Position numbers and translations under genes: made by a program. Positions 16,664-24,278 of a DNA stretch of 34,505 nt are shown here, piece by piece. This DNA is from Oscillospiraceae bacterium (GTDB taxonomy: Bacteria; Bacillota; Clostridia; Oscillospirales; Oscillospiraceae). The notes under the pieces are model-generated. The model had not been told where the DNA came from. It did no database searches and worked only from the letters and a program-made list of their open reading frames with translations. Numbering within the stretch: the first letter of the stretch is position 1; each line of letters opens with the position of its first letter. The stretch lies in assembly GCA_009785345.1 (NCBI GenBank), contig WQWL01000020.1, positions 1 to 34,505 of the forward strand, read 5' to 3'.

Positions 16664-18034
16664 TTAGCGGTGTTCTAATGGCACATAATCTTTATCGAGT
16701 GCAATTGCCTTATATGCCGGCCTAATTATTCTTCCTCCACCCCAAGCTTCTTCCAGTCTGTGTGCACACCACCCTGCCATTCTTGCAATTACAAAAAGTG
16801 GTGTGTATAATTCTTGCGGGATTCCCAACATTTCGTAAACAAGTCCGGAGTACATATCGACATTAGCGCAGATTTCAGCTTTTTTGATGCCTTTTCTTCT
16901 ACCAAGTGCATATGGAGCAAGTCTCTCTACTGTTTCCAATAAATAAAACTCATCAGACATTCCTTTGTTACTTGCAAGATTACGTGCAAGTTCTTTTAAC
17001 ATTATTGATCTTGGATCAGAAATTGTGTATATAGCGTGTCCCATTCCATAAATCAGACCATCACCTGAAGCAGCTTCACCACTTAAAATTTTATCCAGAT
17101 AGCGAGAAACTTCATCATCGTCTTTCCAGTCTTTGACATCTTTCTTAATATAGTCAAACATTTCAATGACTTTTTCATTTGCTCCACCATGTCGCGGACC
17201 CTTTAATGAGCCAATGGCTGCCGAAATGGCGGAATAAATATCCGTTCCTGATGAGGTAAGTACACGGCAAGAAAACGCAGAATTGTTTCCTCCACCATGT
17301 TCTGCGTGCAAAACCATGCATAAATCAAGAAGACGTGCTTCCTCTTTGGTAAATGAGTTATCATGACCTACTGAATGTAAGAAGTTCTCTGCCATTGAAT
17401 ATCCTGGCTGCGATCTGTGCAAATATAGCCCTTCTCCATCAAAATAATGACGCTTCGCAGCATATGCATGTGCAACAATAATTGGACAACATGCTAATAA
17501 TTTCAATGCTTTTGTAAGCTCTCCCTCAATATCACGCTCATTGAGTTCAGGAGAGTCATCGTATGAATACAACGCCAAAATACTGCGTGATATCTTGTTC
17601 ATTATATTTTTACTTGGCGCAGGGAGTATCATATTTTCTGTGAACCCGGGCGGGAGTTCGCGAAAATCCTCCAGCATTAGTCTAAATGCTTCCAGTTCCG
17701 GTTTACACGGAAGCTTACCTAGTATTAATAAATAAGCCGTCTCTTCAAAACCGGGACGATCATCTTTCAAAAAGCCGTCAACTATATCTGCAACATCGAT
17801 GCCTCTATAGTACAGCCTACCTTCCATTGCAGTTTTTTCACCATCGCGCATATAGTAACCCTGAGTACTTCCGATGCTCGTAACACCCGCCATAACTCCG
17901 GTTCCATCATCATTTCGCAGTCCGCGCTTTACTCCATGTAACACAAGCTGTGATTTTTCAACTCTGATTTGTTCTAGCAGCGAATCTGCATGATTATGTA
18001 TAAATTTAGTATATAGCTCTTGTTCAGCTGACAT
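16664..18034 (-). CDS. Citrate synthase (clostridial 450-residue type)
   Basis: Condenses oxaloacetate and acetyl-CoA to citrate; 456 residues. Visible active-site regions are LHAEHGGGNNSAF (substrate His), GSLKGPRHGGANEKV, GMGHAIYTISDPRS, where family members usually have GHRVY or GHAVYTxSDPRA, and NVDMYSGLVY with the catalytic Asp. The N terminus is longer than in E. coli-type short forms, as is common in clostridial homologues. Methylcitrate synthase is possible by sequence alone, but no prp genes are nearby. A near-consensus promoter sits upstream. GAGGAG is about 12 nt before the ATG. It is first in a four-gene minus-strand series with metK, rlmB and the pseudo-ATPase. Confidence 0.93.
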   Translation of the reverse strand: MSAEQELYTKFIHNHADSLLEQIRVEKSQLVLHGVKRGLRNDDGTGVMAGVTSIGSTQGYYMRDGEKTAMEGRLYYRGIDVADIVDGFLKDDRPGFEETAYLLILGKLPCKPELEAFRLMLEDFRELPPGFTENMILPAPSKNIMNKISRSILALYSYDDSPELNERDIEGELTKALKLLACCPIIVAHAYAAKRHYFDGEGLYLHRSQPGYSMAENFLHSVGHDNSFTKEEARLLDLCMVLHAEHGGGNNSAFSCRVLTSSGTDIYSAISAAIGSLKGPRHGGANEKVIEMFDYIKKDVKDWKDDDEVSRYLDKILSGEAASGDGLIYGMGHAIYTISDPRSIMLKELARNLASNKGMSDEFYLLETVERLAPYALGRRKGIKKAEICANVDMYSGLVYEMLGIPQELYTPLFVIARMAGWCAHRLEEAWGGGRIIRPAYKAIALDKDYVPLEHR

Positions 18035-18076
18035 AGGTATAGATCTCTCCTCATCCCTTGTTCACGTGTATAAACC

Positions 18077-18088
18077 GTGTGTACACAC
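18077..18088. promoter_or_regulatory. Palindromic operator candidate at the citrate synthase transcription start
   Basis: Perfect 12-bp palindrome GTGTGTACACAC, starting about 8 bp downstream of the -10 box, so it covers the expected start site. Half-sites of the GTnTAC kind recall GntR-family operators, but no regulator is encoded nearby. Confidence 0.5.
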
Positions 18089-18095
18089 ATCGTTA

Positions 18096-18124
18096 ATAAT
18101 ATCGCAAATCGGCGATTATGTCAA
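18096..18124 (-). promoter_or_regulatory. Strong predicted promoter of the citrate synthase operon
   Basis: Minus-strand TTGACA (18119-18124), 17-nt spacer, TATTAT (18096-18101). This is the best sigma-A match seen in the window, about 62 nt upstream of the start codon. Confidence 0.75.
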
Positions 18125-18209
18125 AAAATAATTCACATATTCGCGCAGACGTGATACACTCTCCATTACTAAACAAAACAGGAGTTCGGCGAAAAGGATA
18201 GTCATATAT

Positions 18210-19091
18210 ATGCAGACAATTGAAAATAAGAGTAGAAATGGACCTCTATTTATAGCTTTAGCTTCATTATGCTGGAGCTTTGGCGGATTATTTATCAGAT
18301 TTATTCCCTGGAGTGCAATGAGTATCGTTGGTATTCGCGCATTTCTTGCCGCCATTGTATTTATCATCTACCGTCGTAATGTAAAGTTAGAGTTTACTCG
18401 TGGTAATGTGTTTACTGCATTATGCTTGTCCGCAACAACAATTTTATATGTTTATGCAAATCAGCTCACAACTGCGGCGGCTGCTATTTTATTACAGTTT
18501 ACCGCTCCAATTTTCATAATACTGATATATCTTGTTTTCTATGGAAAGAAACCGTCATTGAGTGCAATTGTCGCTGTATTTATGACATTAGTTGGCATGA
18601 TGCTATTCTTTGTTGAAAATTTGGAGTATGGAGCATTGCTTGGCAACATATTTGCTCTTCTCTCCGGATTGTCAATGGCTGGTGTCTATGTGTGTAATAA
18701 GAGACCGGATACTAATCCAGAAAATGCTCTGTTTTTGGGTTTTCTTATTAATTCAATTATCGGCTTGCCTTTTGCGATTACCGGAGTAACCGCCGATATT
18801 GGACCTTGGGTAGCTGTTTTCTTCCTCGGTGTTGTTCAAGTCGGGTTTGCATATATCTTCTTTTCAAAAGGAATAAAGAAAACATCAGCATTACTCGCCT
18901 GCCTAACATCCACAGTTGAGCCGATTCTCAACCCAATTTGGGTCATGCTTGCCGGGCTTTGGGGATTTTTACCCGTAACAGAGATTCCGGGAATATTTGC
19001 ACTAATCGGCGGTATCGTAATTATATTGACAGTTGTCGGCTATAATATGTATATTGAGCGAACCTCTAAAAATGCCTCAGGTGCTGACTAG
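18210..19091 (+). CDS. DMT-superfamily (EamA) transporter
   Basis: Integral membrane protein of 293 residues with about ten hydrophobic helices in two EamA repeats. The first begins ALASLCWSFGGLFIRF, and the second includes the ASTVEPILNP-like segment CLTSTVEPILNPIWVM that is typical near the C terminus of the family. Family members export or import small metabolites and amino acids; the substrate cannot be read from sequence. Start ATG is preceded by AAAAGGA within a context shared with accD and others. It diverges from citrate synthase. Its stop codon overlaps the stop of the convergent rhodanese gene by 4 nt (ctag). Confidence 0.88.
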   Translation: MQTIENKSRNGPLFIALASLCWSFGGLFIRFIPWSAMSIVGIRAFLAAIVFIIYRRNVKLEFTRGNVFTALCLSATTILYVYANQLTTAAAAILLQFTAPIFIILIYLVFYGKKPSLSAIVAVFMTLVGMMLFFVENLEYGALLGNIFALLSGLSMAGVYVCNKRPDTNPENALFLGFLINSIIGLPFAITGVTADIGPWVAVFFLGVVQVGFAYIFFSKGIKKTSALLACLTSTVEPILNPIWVMLAGLWGFLPVTEIPGIFALIGGIVIILTVVGYNMYIERTSKNASGAD

Positions 19092-19516
19092 TTGTTATCC
19101 CAATTCGTTATCTCCTGCATATCGTAAACATTTGTGTAGCCATTCTCTACAAGAATGCTTGCAGCGATTGCACTGCGCCTCCCTGCCCTGCAGAATACAA
19201 TAATAATTGCATCTTTATCGGGGAGTTCTGATAGTCTTGATTCTAACTCAGTGTATGGAATATGAATTGAACCTTCTATATGATGCGTGTCAAACTCATC
19301 CTGATTTCTTACATCTAACAAAATTGCCGAATCATTACCCTCGTAGAGTTTGCTTGCCTCCGCACCTGATATTACAGTACTCACTAAAGCATTGTTCAGA
19401 GGCTCGGAGGGACTGTCACTTTCTGTCAAGGCGTTACTCTCTGCCCCCGTACATCCACTTAACATAGTGATGCTCATCAAAATTAATGTAATTATAATAA
19501 TATATTTTTTTAACAT
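19088..19516 (-). CDS. Rhodanese-domain lipoprotein
   Basis: 142 residues from the chosen ATG. LKKYIII followed by a hydrophobic stretch and lipobox LSGC indicate a lipoprotein signal. The rest is a single rhodanese domain with LLDVRNQDEFDTHHIEGSIHIP and the active-site loop CRAGRRS. The catalytic Cys is present, so persulfide transfer or thiol chemistry outside the membrane is possible; the acceptor is unknown. A TTG at 19531 would add five residues. The ATG at 19516 follows GGAGG and begins the signal peptide properly. The end overlaps the EamA transporter gene in convergent orientation by 4 nt. Confidence 0.9.
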   Translation of the reverse strand: MLKKYIIIITLILMSITMLSGCTGAESNALTESDSPSEPLNNALVSTVISGAEASKLYEGNDSAILLDVRNQDEFDTHHIEGSIHIPYTELESRLSELPDKDAIIIVFCRAGRRSAIAASILVENGYTNVYDMQEITNWDNN

Positions 19517-19630
19517 AACCCTCCACCACAAAGCATAATATTTCCAATGAGTATATCACATCATAAAATTACAATCTACTTTTCCAAAAGCGTTAAGTGG
19601 CGGAGAAGATAAATTGTAAAGGAGAACAGC

Positions 19631-20218
19631 GTGACCAAAAACACATCAACTCTTAACCTCCGTATGACCATCTATTGTGCTTTTTTTACAGCACTTATTA
19701 TTGTAGGTGGTTTTATAAGTATTCCTATTCCTATTAGCCCTGTTCCTATCGTATTAGCTGACTTTTTCATAATGTTAACCGGATTATTTTTAGGACTCAA
19801 ACATGGTCTTATCAGCACATCATTGTACATTGCCCTAGGTACAATAGGTCTACCTGTTTTTGCCGGAGGTAGAGGTGGACTTATAGTTTTTTTCGGACCT
19901 ACAGGCGGCTTCTTATTTGGATATCTAGCTATGGTTGTATTTATTGGCTTTATTTCCGACAAAATGAAGCCAAAGATTTCCTCATTTTTAATCGCATTGA
20001 TTGGTGGAAATATACTACTCTATTTAATTGGTGTACCTTGGCTTAGAATAGTTACGAACATAAGTTGGTCGGCAGCCATAGCCACAGGCTTCATTCCCTT
20101 TGCTCCCGGTGCTATCTTCAAAATAATCGCGGCTATTGCCATTGGACATACATATTTTATTAAACTCAAGAGAGCGCCAATTTCTTCATCGCATCGTGGC
20201 GATGATGTTGTTAGCTAG
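19631..20218 (+). CDS. bioY: Biotin transporter S component BioY
   Basis: Substrate-binding membrane subunit of an ECF biotin importer, 195 residues with about six helices, normal for BioY. Family features: the start LRMTIYCAFFTALIIVGGFI, the PIPISPVPIVL loop and GLPVFAGGRGG followed by GPTGGFLFGY. The energising EcfA/EcfT units are not in this window, so it probably uses shared modules encoded elsewhere. GTG start, with AAAGGAG 6 nt upstream. It points toward the biotin ligase gene, and the two stop 28 nt apart. With acetyl-CoA carboxylase next door this forms a biotin uptake, attachment and use island. Confidence 0.95.
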   Translation: MTKNTSTLNLRMTIYCAFFTALIIVGGFISIPIPISPVPIVLADFFIMLTGLFLGLKHGLISTSLYIALGTIGLPVFAGGRGGLIVFFGPTGGFLFGYLAMVVFIGFISDKMKPKISSFLIALIGGNILLYLIGVPWLRIVTNISWSAAIATGFIPFAPGAIFKIIAAIAIGHTYFIKLKRAPISSSHRGDDVVS

Positions 20219-20246
20219 CCACTGATTAAGGCTCTTATAAGGCAGG

Positions 20247-21059
20247 CTATTGGTTACGGATTTTGATTTCTCCGGATATGAGTGTTTTCATTTCACCATT
20301 TGATGTTTGCACGATTAGGTGACCATGTTCGTCAATATCTATTGCTCTTGCCATATAGCTTTCTTCCCCTTGAATGACAGTGATTTCTTTGTTCAAAACA
20401 AATAATCGTGCTTTGTATTGTTCAAATATCTGTGTTTCGCTTGGTTTTTCCAAATGAAGCACATTTTTTATTATTTCAGCAACTAATTGATCTCTTTTAA
20501 TGGGTACTTTACCATCAGCGTAAAGTGAAGTTGCTATTTCACCAAGCTCGTCCGGGAAATCATTTTGCCTTGTACTAACGTTAATCCCAATACCAAGTAC
20601 GAATATATTTGCACCTTGGTTCTCAGATTCTGTAATTACTTCAGTTAAAATGCCACATATTTTTTTCCCATTCAAAAAAATATCATTAACCCATTTTATT
20701 TGGGGATTGAGATTAGATAGCCTTTCTATTACTTTGCACACACATACAGCTGCGTAAGCTGTTATTACCGTCGGATTACTAAATCCTAACTTATCAGGAT
20801 ATAATATAATACTCATATAAATCCCGGTGCCTCGGGGAGAAAAAAACTTCTTACCCTGTCGTCCCTTACCGGCTGTCTGGCAATCTGAAAGTATGACAGT
20901 TCCGTGTGGTGCACCTTCAATTGCCTGTTTTTTTGCTTCTATATTGGTAGAATCTATTTCTCGAAACACATGAACTTTACATGTGCTTTTTGAGTCAGTA
21001 GAGTTCATAAATGACTTTATGCCCTCCTCTGTAAGTGTATCGCTTTCGTAATCGTGCAT
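20247..21059 (-). CDS. birA: Biotin-[acetyl-CoA-carboxylase] ligase, no DNA-binding domain
   Basis: Activates biotin to biotinyl-AMP and transfers it to a lysine of AccB. 270 residues. The ligase core begins near residue 30 with REIDSTNIEAK, followed by the nucleotide-binding loop GKGRQGK and SPRGTGIYMSIIL. KWVNDIFLNGKKICGILTE carries the catalytic Lys region, and a small C-terminal domain ends the protein. There is no room for the N-terminal helix-turn-helix of bifunctional BirA (usually about 320 residues), so it is not expected to repress a biotin operon. GAGGAG precedes the ATG. It is divergent from accB, whose product is its substrate. Confidence 0.94.
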   Translation of the reverse strand: MHDYESDTLTEEGIKSFMNSTDSKSTCKVHVFREIDSTNIEAKKQAIEGAPHGTVILSDCQTAGKGRQGKKFFSPRGTGIYMSIILYPDKLGFSNPTVITAYAAVCVCKVIERLSNLNPQIKWVNDIFLNGKKICGILTEVITESENQGANIFVLGIGINVSTRQNDFPDELGEIATSLYADGKVPIKRDQLVAEIIKNVLHLEKPSETQIFEQYKARLFVLNKEITVIQGEESYMARAIDIDEHGHLIVQTSNGEMKTLISGEIKIRNQ

Positions 21060-21210
21060 ATAATATGACTACTCCTCTCTTCGTGATTTAGTCAGAACTC
21101 GCCTAGGATTTTTGGGATGTAAATTTGTATAATATGGCAAATAGTTCGTATAATTTAGCATTCTTAACAATTAATTTACACATATTTCGGGAATTTAGTT
21201 AATTTCACTA

Positions 21211-21237
21211 TTGTTTTTACTCATTTTATGTTATAAT
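21211..21237 (+). promoter_or_regulatory. Predicted promoter of accBCDA
   Basis: TTGTTT (21211-21216), a short 15-nt spacer and a perfect TATAAT (21232-21237). The short spacer suggests a weak or regulated promoter. It would leave a leader of about 165 nt before accB. Confidence 0.45.
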
Positions 21238-21276
21238 TTCACGTTCAGGGCAAACTCACATAATGTTTTTATAATA

Positions 21277-21296
21277 TTTTTATTGCGCAATAAAAA
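21277..21296. promoter_or_regulatory. Perfect 20-bp palindrome in the accB leader
   Basis: tttttattgcgcaataaaaa is fully self-complementary. It lies about 35-55 bp downstream of the expected transcription start of accBCDA, a position suited to a repressor operator. It does not look like the FapR or FabT consensus as I know them. Confidence 0.55.
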
Positions 21297-21408
21297 ATAG
21301 TTTTTATACCATTGGCAAGACCCCACTTCAAACGTCAAAGGTATTAGGTGGTGGGTACAATAAAGCATTTTTTATACCGCAAGATTTTCGAAAGGAATTG
21401 TCATTAAT

Positions 21409-21900
21409 ATGGATTTAGAAAAATTAAAAAAGATAATTGAAATGTTAGAAGATTCATCGCTTCATAAACTGCAACTCAAAGATGGAGACGAGGAGCTACT
21501 TTTAGAAAAGGAATCGACCTCCCATGAAATAACATCTATAGTATCTCCGATTCAACACAGTGTACCAGTTTCTCCGCATATTATCCATGATAATTTTGCT
21601 TCGACATCGCCCTCCACAACAAATGAAGAAACAAAAATTGAAGAAACTCCAAAAGCTTCTGATTACACAGTAGTTGTTTCGCCATTAGTAGGTATTTACT
21701 ATGAGGCCAGTGCTCCGGAACAACCAGCATTTGTTGAAGTTGGAAGTCAGGTTAAAGTTGGGGATACCCTTTGTATTATCGAGGCAATGAAAGTACTAAA
21801 TGAAATAAAGGCATCGGTTGCGGGTGAAGTAAAAGCCATTCATGTAAAAAATGGTGATATCCTATCCTATAATCAAACTCTTATTGAAATAGGAGAATGA
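21409..21900 (+). CDS. accB: Acetyl-CoA carboxylase biotin carboxyl carrier protein
   Basis: Carrier subunit of acetyl-CoA carboxylase, 163 residues. The N-terminal segment (LEKLKKIIEMLEDSSLHKL) matches AccB proteins, a Ser/Thr/Pro-rich linker covers about 45-90, and the biotinyl domain follows. The biotinylation motif is EAMKV with Lys128 as the attachment site. First gene of accB-accC-accD-accA; its stop is 2 nt before the accC start chosen here. The start ATG follows GAAAGGA by 12 nt in a sequence context shared with accD, accA, rlmB and the NRPS-operon permease. BirA, encoded divergently, would biotinylate it. Confidence 0.96.
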   Translation: MDLEKLKKIIEMLEDSSLHKLQLKDGDEELLLEKESTSHEITSIVSPIQHSVPVSPHIIHDNFASTSPSTTNEETKIEETPKASDYTVVVSPLVGIYYEASAPEQPAFVEVGSQVKVGDTLCIIEAMKVLNEIKASVAGEVKAIHVKNGDILSYNQTLIEIGE

Positions 21901-21902
21901 GT

Positions 21903-23261
21903 ATGTTAAAAAAAATATTAATTGCAAATCGTGGAGAAATTGCAGTTAGAATTATTCGAGCATGCAAGGAGCTAGGCATAGAAAGTGTTGCAATTTACTC
22001 AACCGCTGAACACGATGCCCTACACGTTCAATTAGCAGATGAAGCTATTTGTGTTGGTGAACCAAGAGCAGTTGATAGTTATTTGAATATGCAAAATATA
22101 CTAAGTGCCGCCTGTAATACAGGTTGTGATGCTGTTCACCCGGGATATGGTTTTCTTTCAGAAAACAGTAAATTTGCGCGCTTGGTAAACCAATGTCGAC
22201 TTACTTTTATCGGTCCCGATCCGGAAATAATTGATTTAATGGGCAATAAAGCCTCAGCACGTGCCACGATGATTAAACATAATGTGCCTGTCGTACCGGG
22301 AAGCGATTCTGTAATCACCTCCATAACCGACGGTCTCAAGTGGGCAAAGGAAGTAGGATATCCTGTTCTTATAAAAGCATCAAGTGGCGGCGGCGGAAAA
22401 GGCATGCGCATTGCATATAATCCTAAAGAACTTGAAACGGCTTACAAGCTTGCAACCGCCGAAGCAAAAGCCAACTTTGGTGATGATAGCGTTTATCTGG
22501 AAAAATTCATTGAGAATCCAAAGCATATTGAAATTCAAGTAATGGGTGACCATCATCAAAATTATGTTCATTTTTATGAGCGCGATTGCTCTGTGCAACG
22601 AAATTATCAAAAAGTTATTGAAGAGGCACCCTGTGCAGTATTGCGCGAAGATGTGCGACAAAATATGATTGATGCTGCGATTAATGCTGTTGCCGCGCTC
22701 AACTATACAAATGCCGGTACAATCGAATTTATTTTAGACCAAGACCAAAATTATTACTTTATTGAGATGAATACCAGAATTCAAGTTGAACATCCTATAA
22801 GTGAAATGATTACAGGTGTGGACTTGATTAAAGAGCAAATACGTGTTGCCTCAGGATTCCCGCTATCCGTTAGGCAAGAAGATATACATAGAAATGGCTA
22901 CGCAATGGAATGCCGCATTAATGCCGAAAATGCGTTTAACGGCTTTCAACCTTCTTCAGGAAAAGTTGAAACACTCATTTTACCCGGCGGTTTCGGCGTA
23001 AGGGTTGACACATATCTTTATCAGGGAGCGAATGTCCCACCCTTTTACGATTCAATGGTAGGAAAATTAATTGTTCACGGAAACAACCGTGAAGAGTGCA
23101 TTTATAAAATGCGACGCGCATTGGAAGAGTTTATCGTTGAGGGTATTACGACTAACATCGATTTTCACTATTATCTTTTGCATAATTCTAATTTTGTAAA
23201 TGGAGAATTTGATGTTGGATTTATTGGTCGAGTGTTAATGGAGTTAGAGAAGTATGAATAA
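21903..23261 (+). CDS. accC: Biotin carboxylase subunit of acetyl-CoA carboxylase
   Basis: ATP-grasp enzyme that carboxylates the biotin on AccB, about 452 residues, normal length. Motifs: KKILIANRGEIAVRIIRACKE at the start, HPGYGFLSEN, the ATP-grasp glycine loop SSGGGGKGMR, and EMNTRIQVEHPISE near the catalytic region. Two ATGs lie close together. The one at 21897 overlaps the accB stop but leaves one base to AGGAG, so I chose 21903, which is 7 nt from that site. The last codons and stop are part of a 13-bp perfect hairpin (23247-23274) that opens the structured intercistronic element ahead of accD. Confidence 0.96.
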   Translation: MLKKILIANRGEIAVRIIRACKELGIESVAIYSTAEHDALHVQLADEAICVGEPRAVDSYLNMQNILSAACNTGCDAVHPGYGFLSENSKFARLVNQCRLTFIGPDPEIIDLMGNKASARATMIKHNVPVVPGSDSVITSITDGLKWAKEVGYPVLIKASSGGGGKGMRIAYNPKELETAYKLATAEAKANFGDDSVYLEKFIENPKHIEIQVMGDHHQNYVHFYERDCSVQRNYQKVIEEAPCAVLREDVRQNMIDAAINAVAALNYTNAGTIEFILDQDQNYYFIEMNTRIQVEHPISEMITGVDLIKEQIRVASGFPLSVRQEDIHRNGYAMECRINAENAFNGFQPSSGKVETLILPGGFGVRVDTYLYQGANVPPFYDSMVGKLIVHGNNREECIYKMRRALEEFIVEGITTNIDFHYYLLHNSNFVNGEFDVGFIGRVLMELEKYE

Positions 23262-23384
23262 ATTCATACTTCTCAATGTACCAATTGCTCCCTCTGCGGG
23301 GAACCGCAAATTGATGCACAAAATGACCATCCTTATTTCATGGTTATTATGTGATTATATGCAGCGAAAAGGATGGTCATAACT
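23247..23384 (+). promoter_or_regulatory. Structured intercistronic leader of accD (copy 1 of a two-copy element)
   Basis: Three successive stem-loops. H1: 23247-23259 with 23262-23274, 13 perfect pairs including the accC stop. H2: 23278-23319, a bulged stem gtaccaattg/caaattgatgcac capped by a CCC/GGG hairpin. H3: 23323-23334 (atgaccatcctt) with 23369-23380 (aaggatggtcat), 12 perfect pairs across a 34-nt loop. The H3 3' arm contains the accD Shine-Dalgarno. The same layout, with compensating changes, precedes the ABC permease gene at 28186-28322. Translation-gating RNA is my favoured reading; a palindromic mobile repeat is the alternative. Confidence 0.75.
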
Positions 23385-24278
23385 ATGAATAAAGTATTTA
23401 ATGAACAAAGAAAAAAAATGAAACGCTTTTCCGGCACAAAAGAGTCAAAGCGGTCACATGTAGTTGCAAATACTCCCGATGGACTTTATGAAAAATGTGG
23501 AAGCTGTCACGAAAATGTGCTCATGGAAGATTTGCAGCAGAACTTATATGTGTGCTTCCATTGTGGCGATCATGGACGATTATCTGCTGCAGAACGTTTA
23601 AAACAAATTGCTGATGATGGGACGTTTGAAGAAACATTTGCTTCTGATATAAGCAATAATCCGCTGTCAATACCGGGCTATTCTGAAAAACTAGCACAAA
23701 ATAGACGAAAAAACAATATGAACGAAGCTGTCGTTACCGGCACCTGCCAAATTAACGGACATGAATATGCTATTGCTGTAATGGATAGTTATTTTCTGAT
23801 GGGAAGCATGGGAGTCGTTGTTGGTGAAAAAATCACAGCCTTAGTTGAAATGGCAACAGAAAAAAAATTGCCACTATTGATTTTCTCGACTTCCGGCGGT
23901 GCCAGAATGCAGGAAGGAATTTTGTCATTGATGCAGATGGCAAAAACGAGCGCAGCAATTGGGCGTCATCACAATGCAGGATTATTATATATTTCTGTGC
24001 TAACACATCCGACAACCGGAGGCGTTAGCGCCAGTTTTGCAAATCTCGGTGATATTATCATCGCTGAACCCAATGCTCTAATCGGATTTGCAGGTCCTCG
24101 TGTAATTAAACAAACCATCAACCAAAATCTACCCGAAGACTTTCAACGTTCAGAATTTTTACTTGAAAAAGGTTTTGTAGATCAAGTTGTAAAACGCGAA
24201 CATTTAAAAGATGTATTGACAAAGCTATCAAAACTCCATCGAATTAGTGAAAGGAATGGTCATACGGATGAGCCTTAA
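23385..24278 (+). CDS. accD: Acetyl-CoA carboxylase carboxyltransferase beta subunit
   Basis: Transfers the carboxyl group from carboxybiotin to acetyl-CoA together with AccA. 297 residues from the start used here. An N-terminal zinc ribbon, CGSC followed about 18 residues later by CFHC, precedes the crotonase-like carboxyltransferase fold with STSGGARMQEGILSLMQMAK and GGVSASFANLGD. A further in-frame ATG at 23373 lies inside the Shine-Dalgarno region, so the ATG at 23385 is preferred. The Shine-Dalgarno is predicted to be paired in hairpin H3 of the leader, so output relative to accC may be regulated. It overlaps accA by 11 nt. Confidence 0.96.
   Translation: MNKVFNEQRKKMKRFSGTKESKRSHVVANTPDGLYEKCGSCHENVLMEDLQQNLYVCFHCGDHGRLSAAERLKQIADDGTFEETFASDISNNPLSIPGYSEKLAQNRRKNNMNEAVVTGTCQINGHEYAIAVMDSYFLMGSMGVVVGEKITALVEMATEKKLPLLIFSTSGGARMQEGILSLMQMAKTSAAIGRHHNAGLLYISVLTHPTTGGVSASFANLGDIIIAEPNALIGFAGPRVIKQTINQNLPEDFQRSEFLLEKGFVDQVVKREHLKDVLTKLSKLHRISERNGHTDEP

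Larger units (their letters stand above)
21060..21408. other. 349-nt birA-accB intergenic region with regulatory sites
   Basis: No coding potential seen. It holds the accB promoter candidate (21211-21237), a perfect 20-bp palindrome (21277-21296), and a leader of about 110 nt containing accccac (around 21320) and ggtggtgggt (around 21347), which could pair weakly. It ends with the accB ribosome binding site. It must also drive birA on the other strand, but no convincing minus-strand promoter was found. Confidence 0.6.

Noticed and set aside
19569-19619. BirA/BioR-type operator TTACAAT...ATTGTAA before bioY
   Set aside because: Half-sites are 37 nt apart and one overlaps the RBS; the local BirA lacks a DNA-binding domain. 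Chance in AT-rich DNA is likely.
23247-23274. Intrinsic terminator at the end of accC
   Set aside because: The stem is perfect but no T-run follows, accD continues the operon, and the same hairpin occurs inside the ABC operon; better read as part of the structured element.
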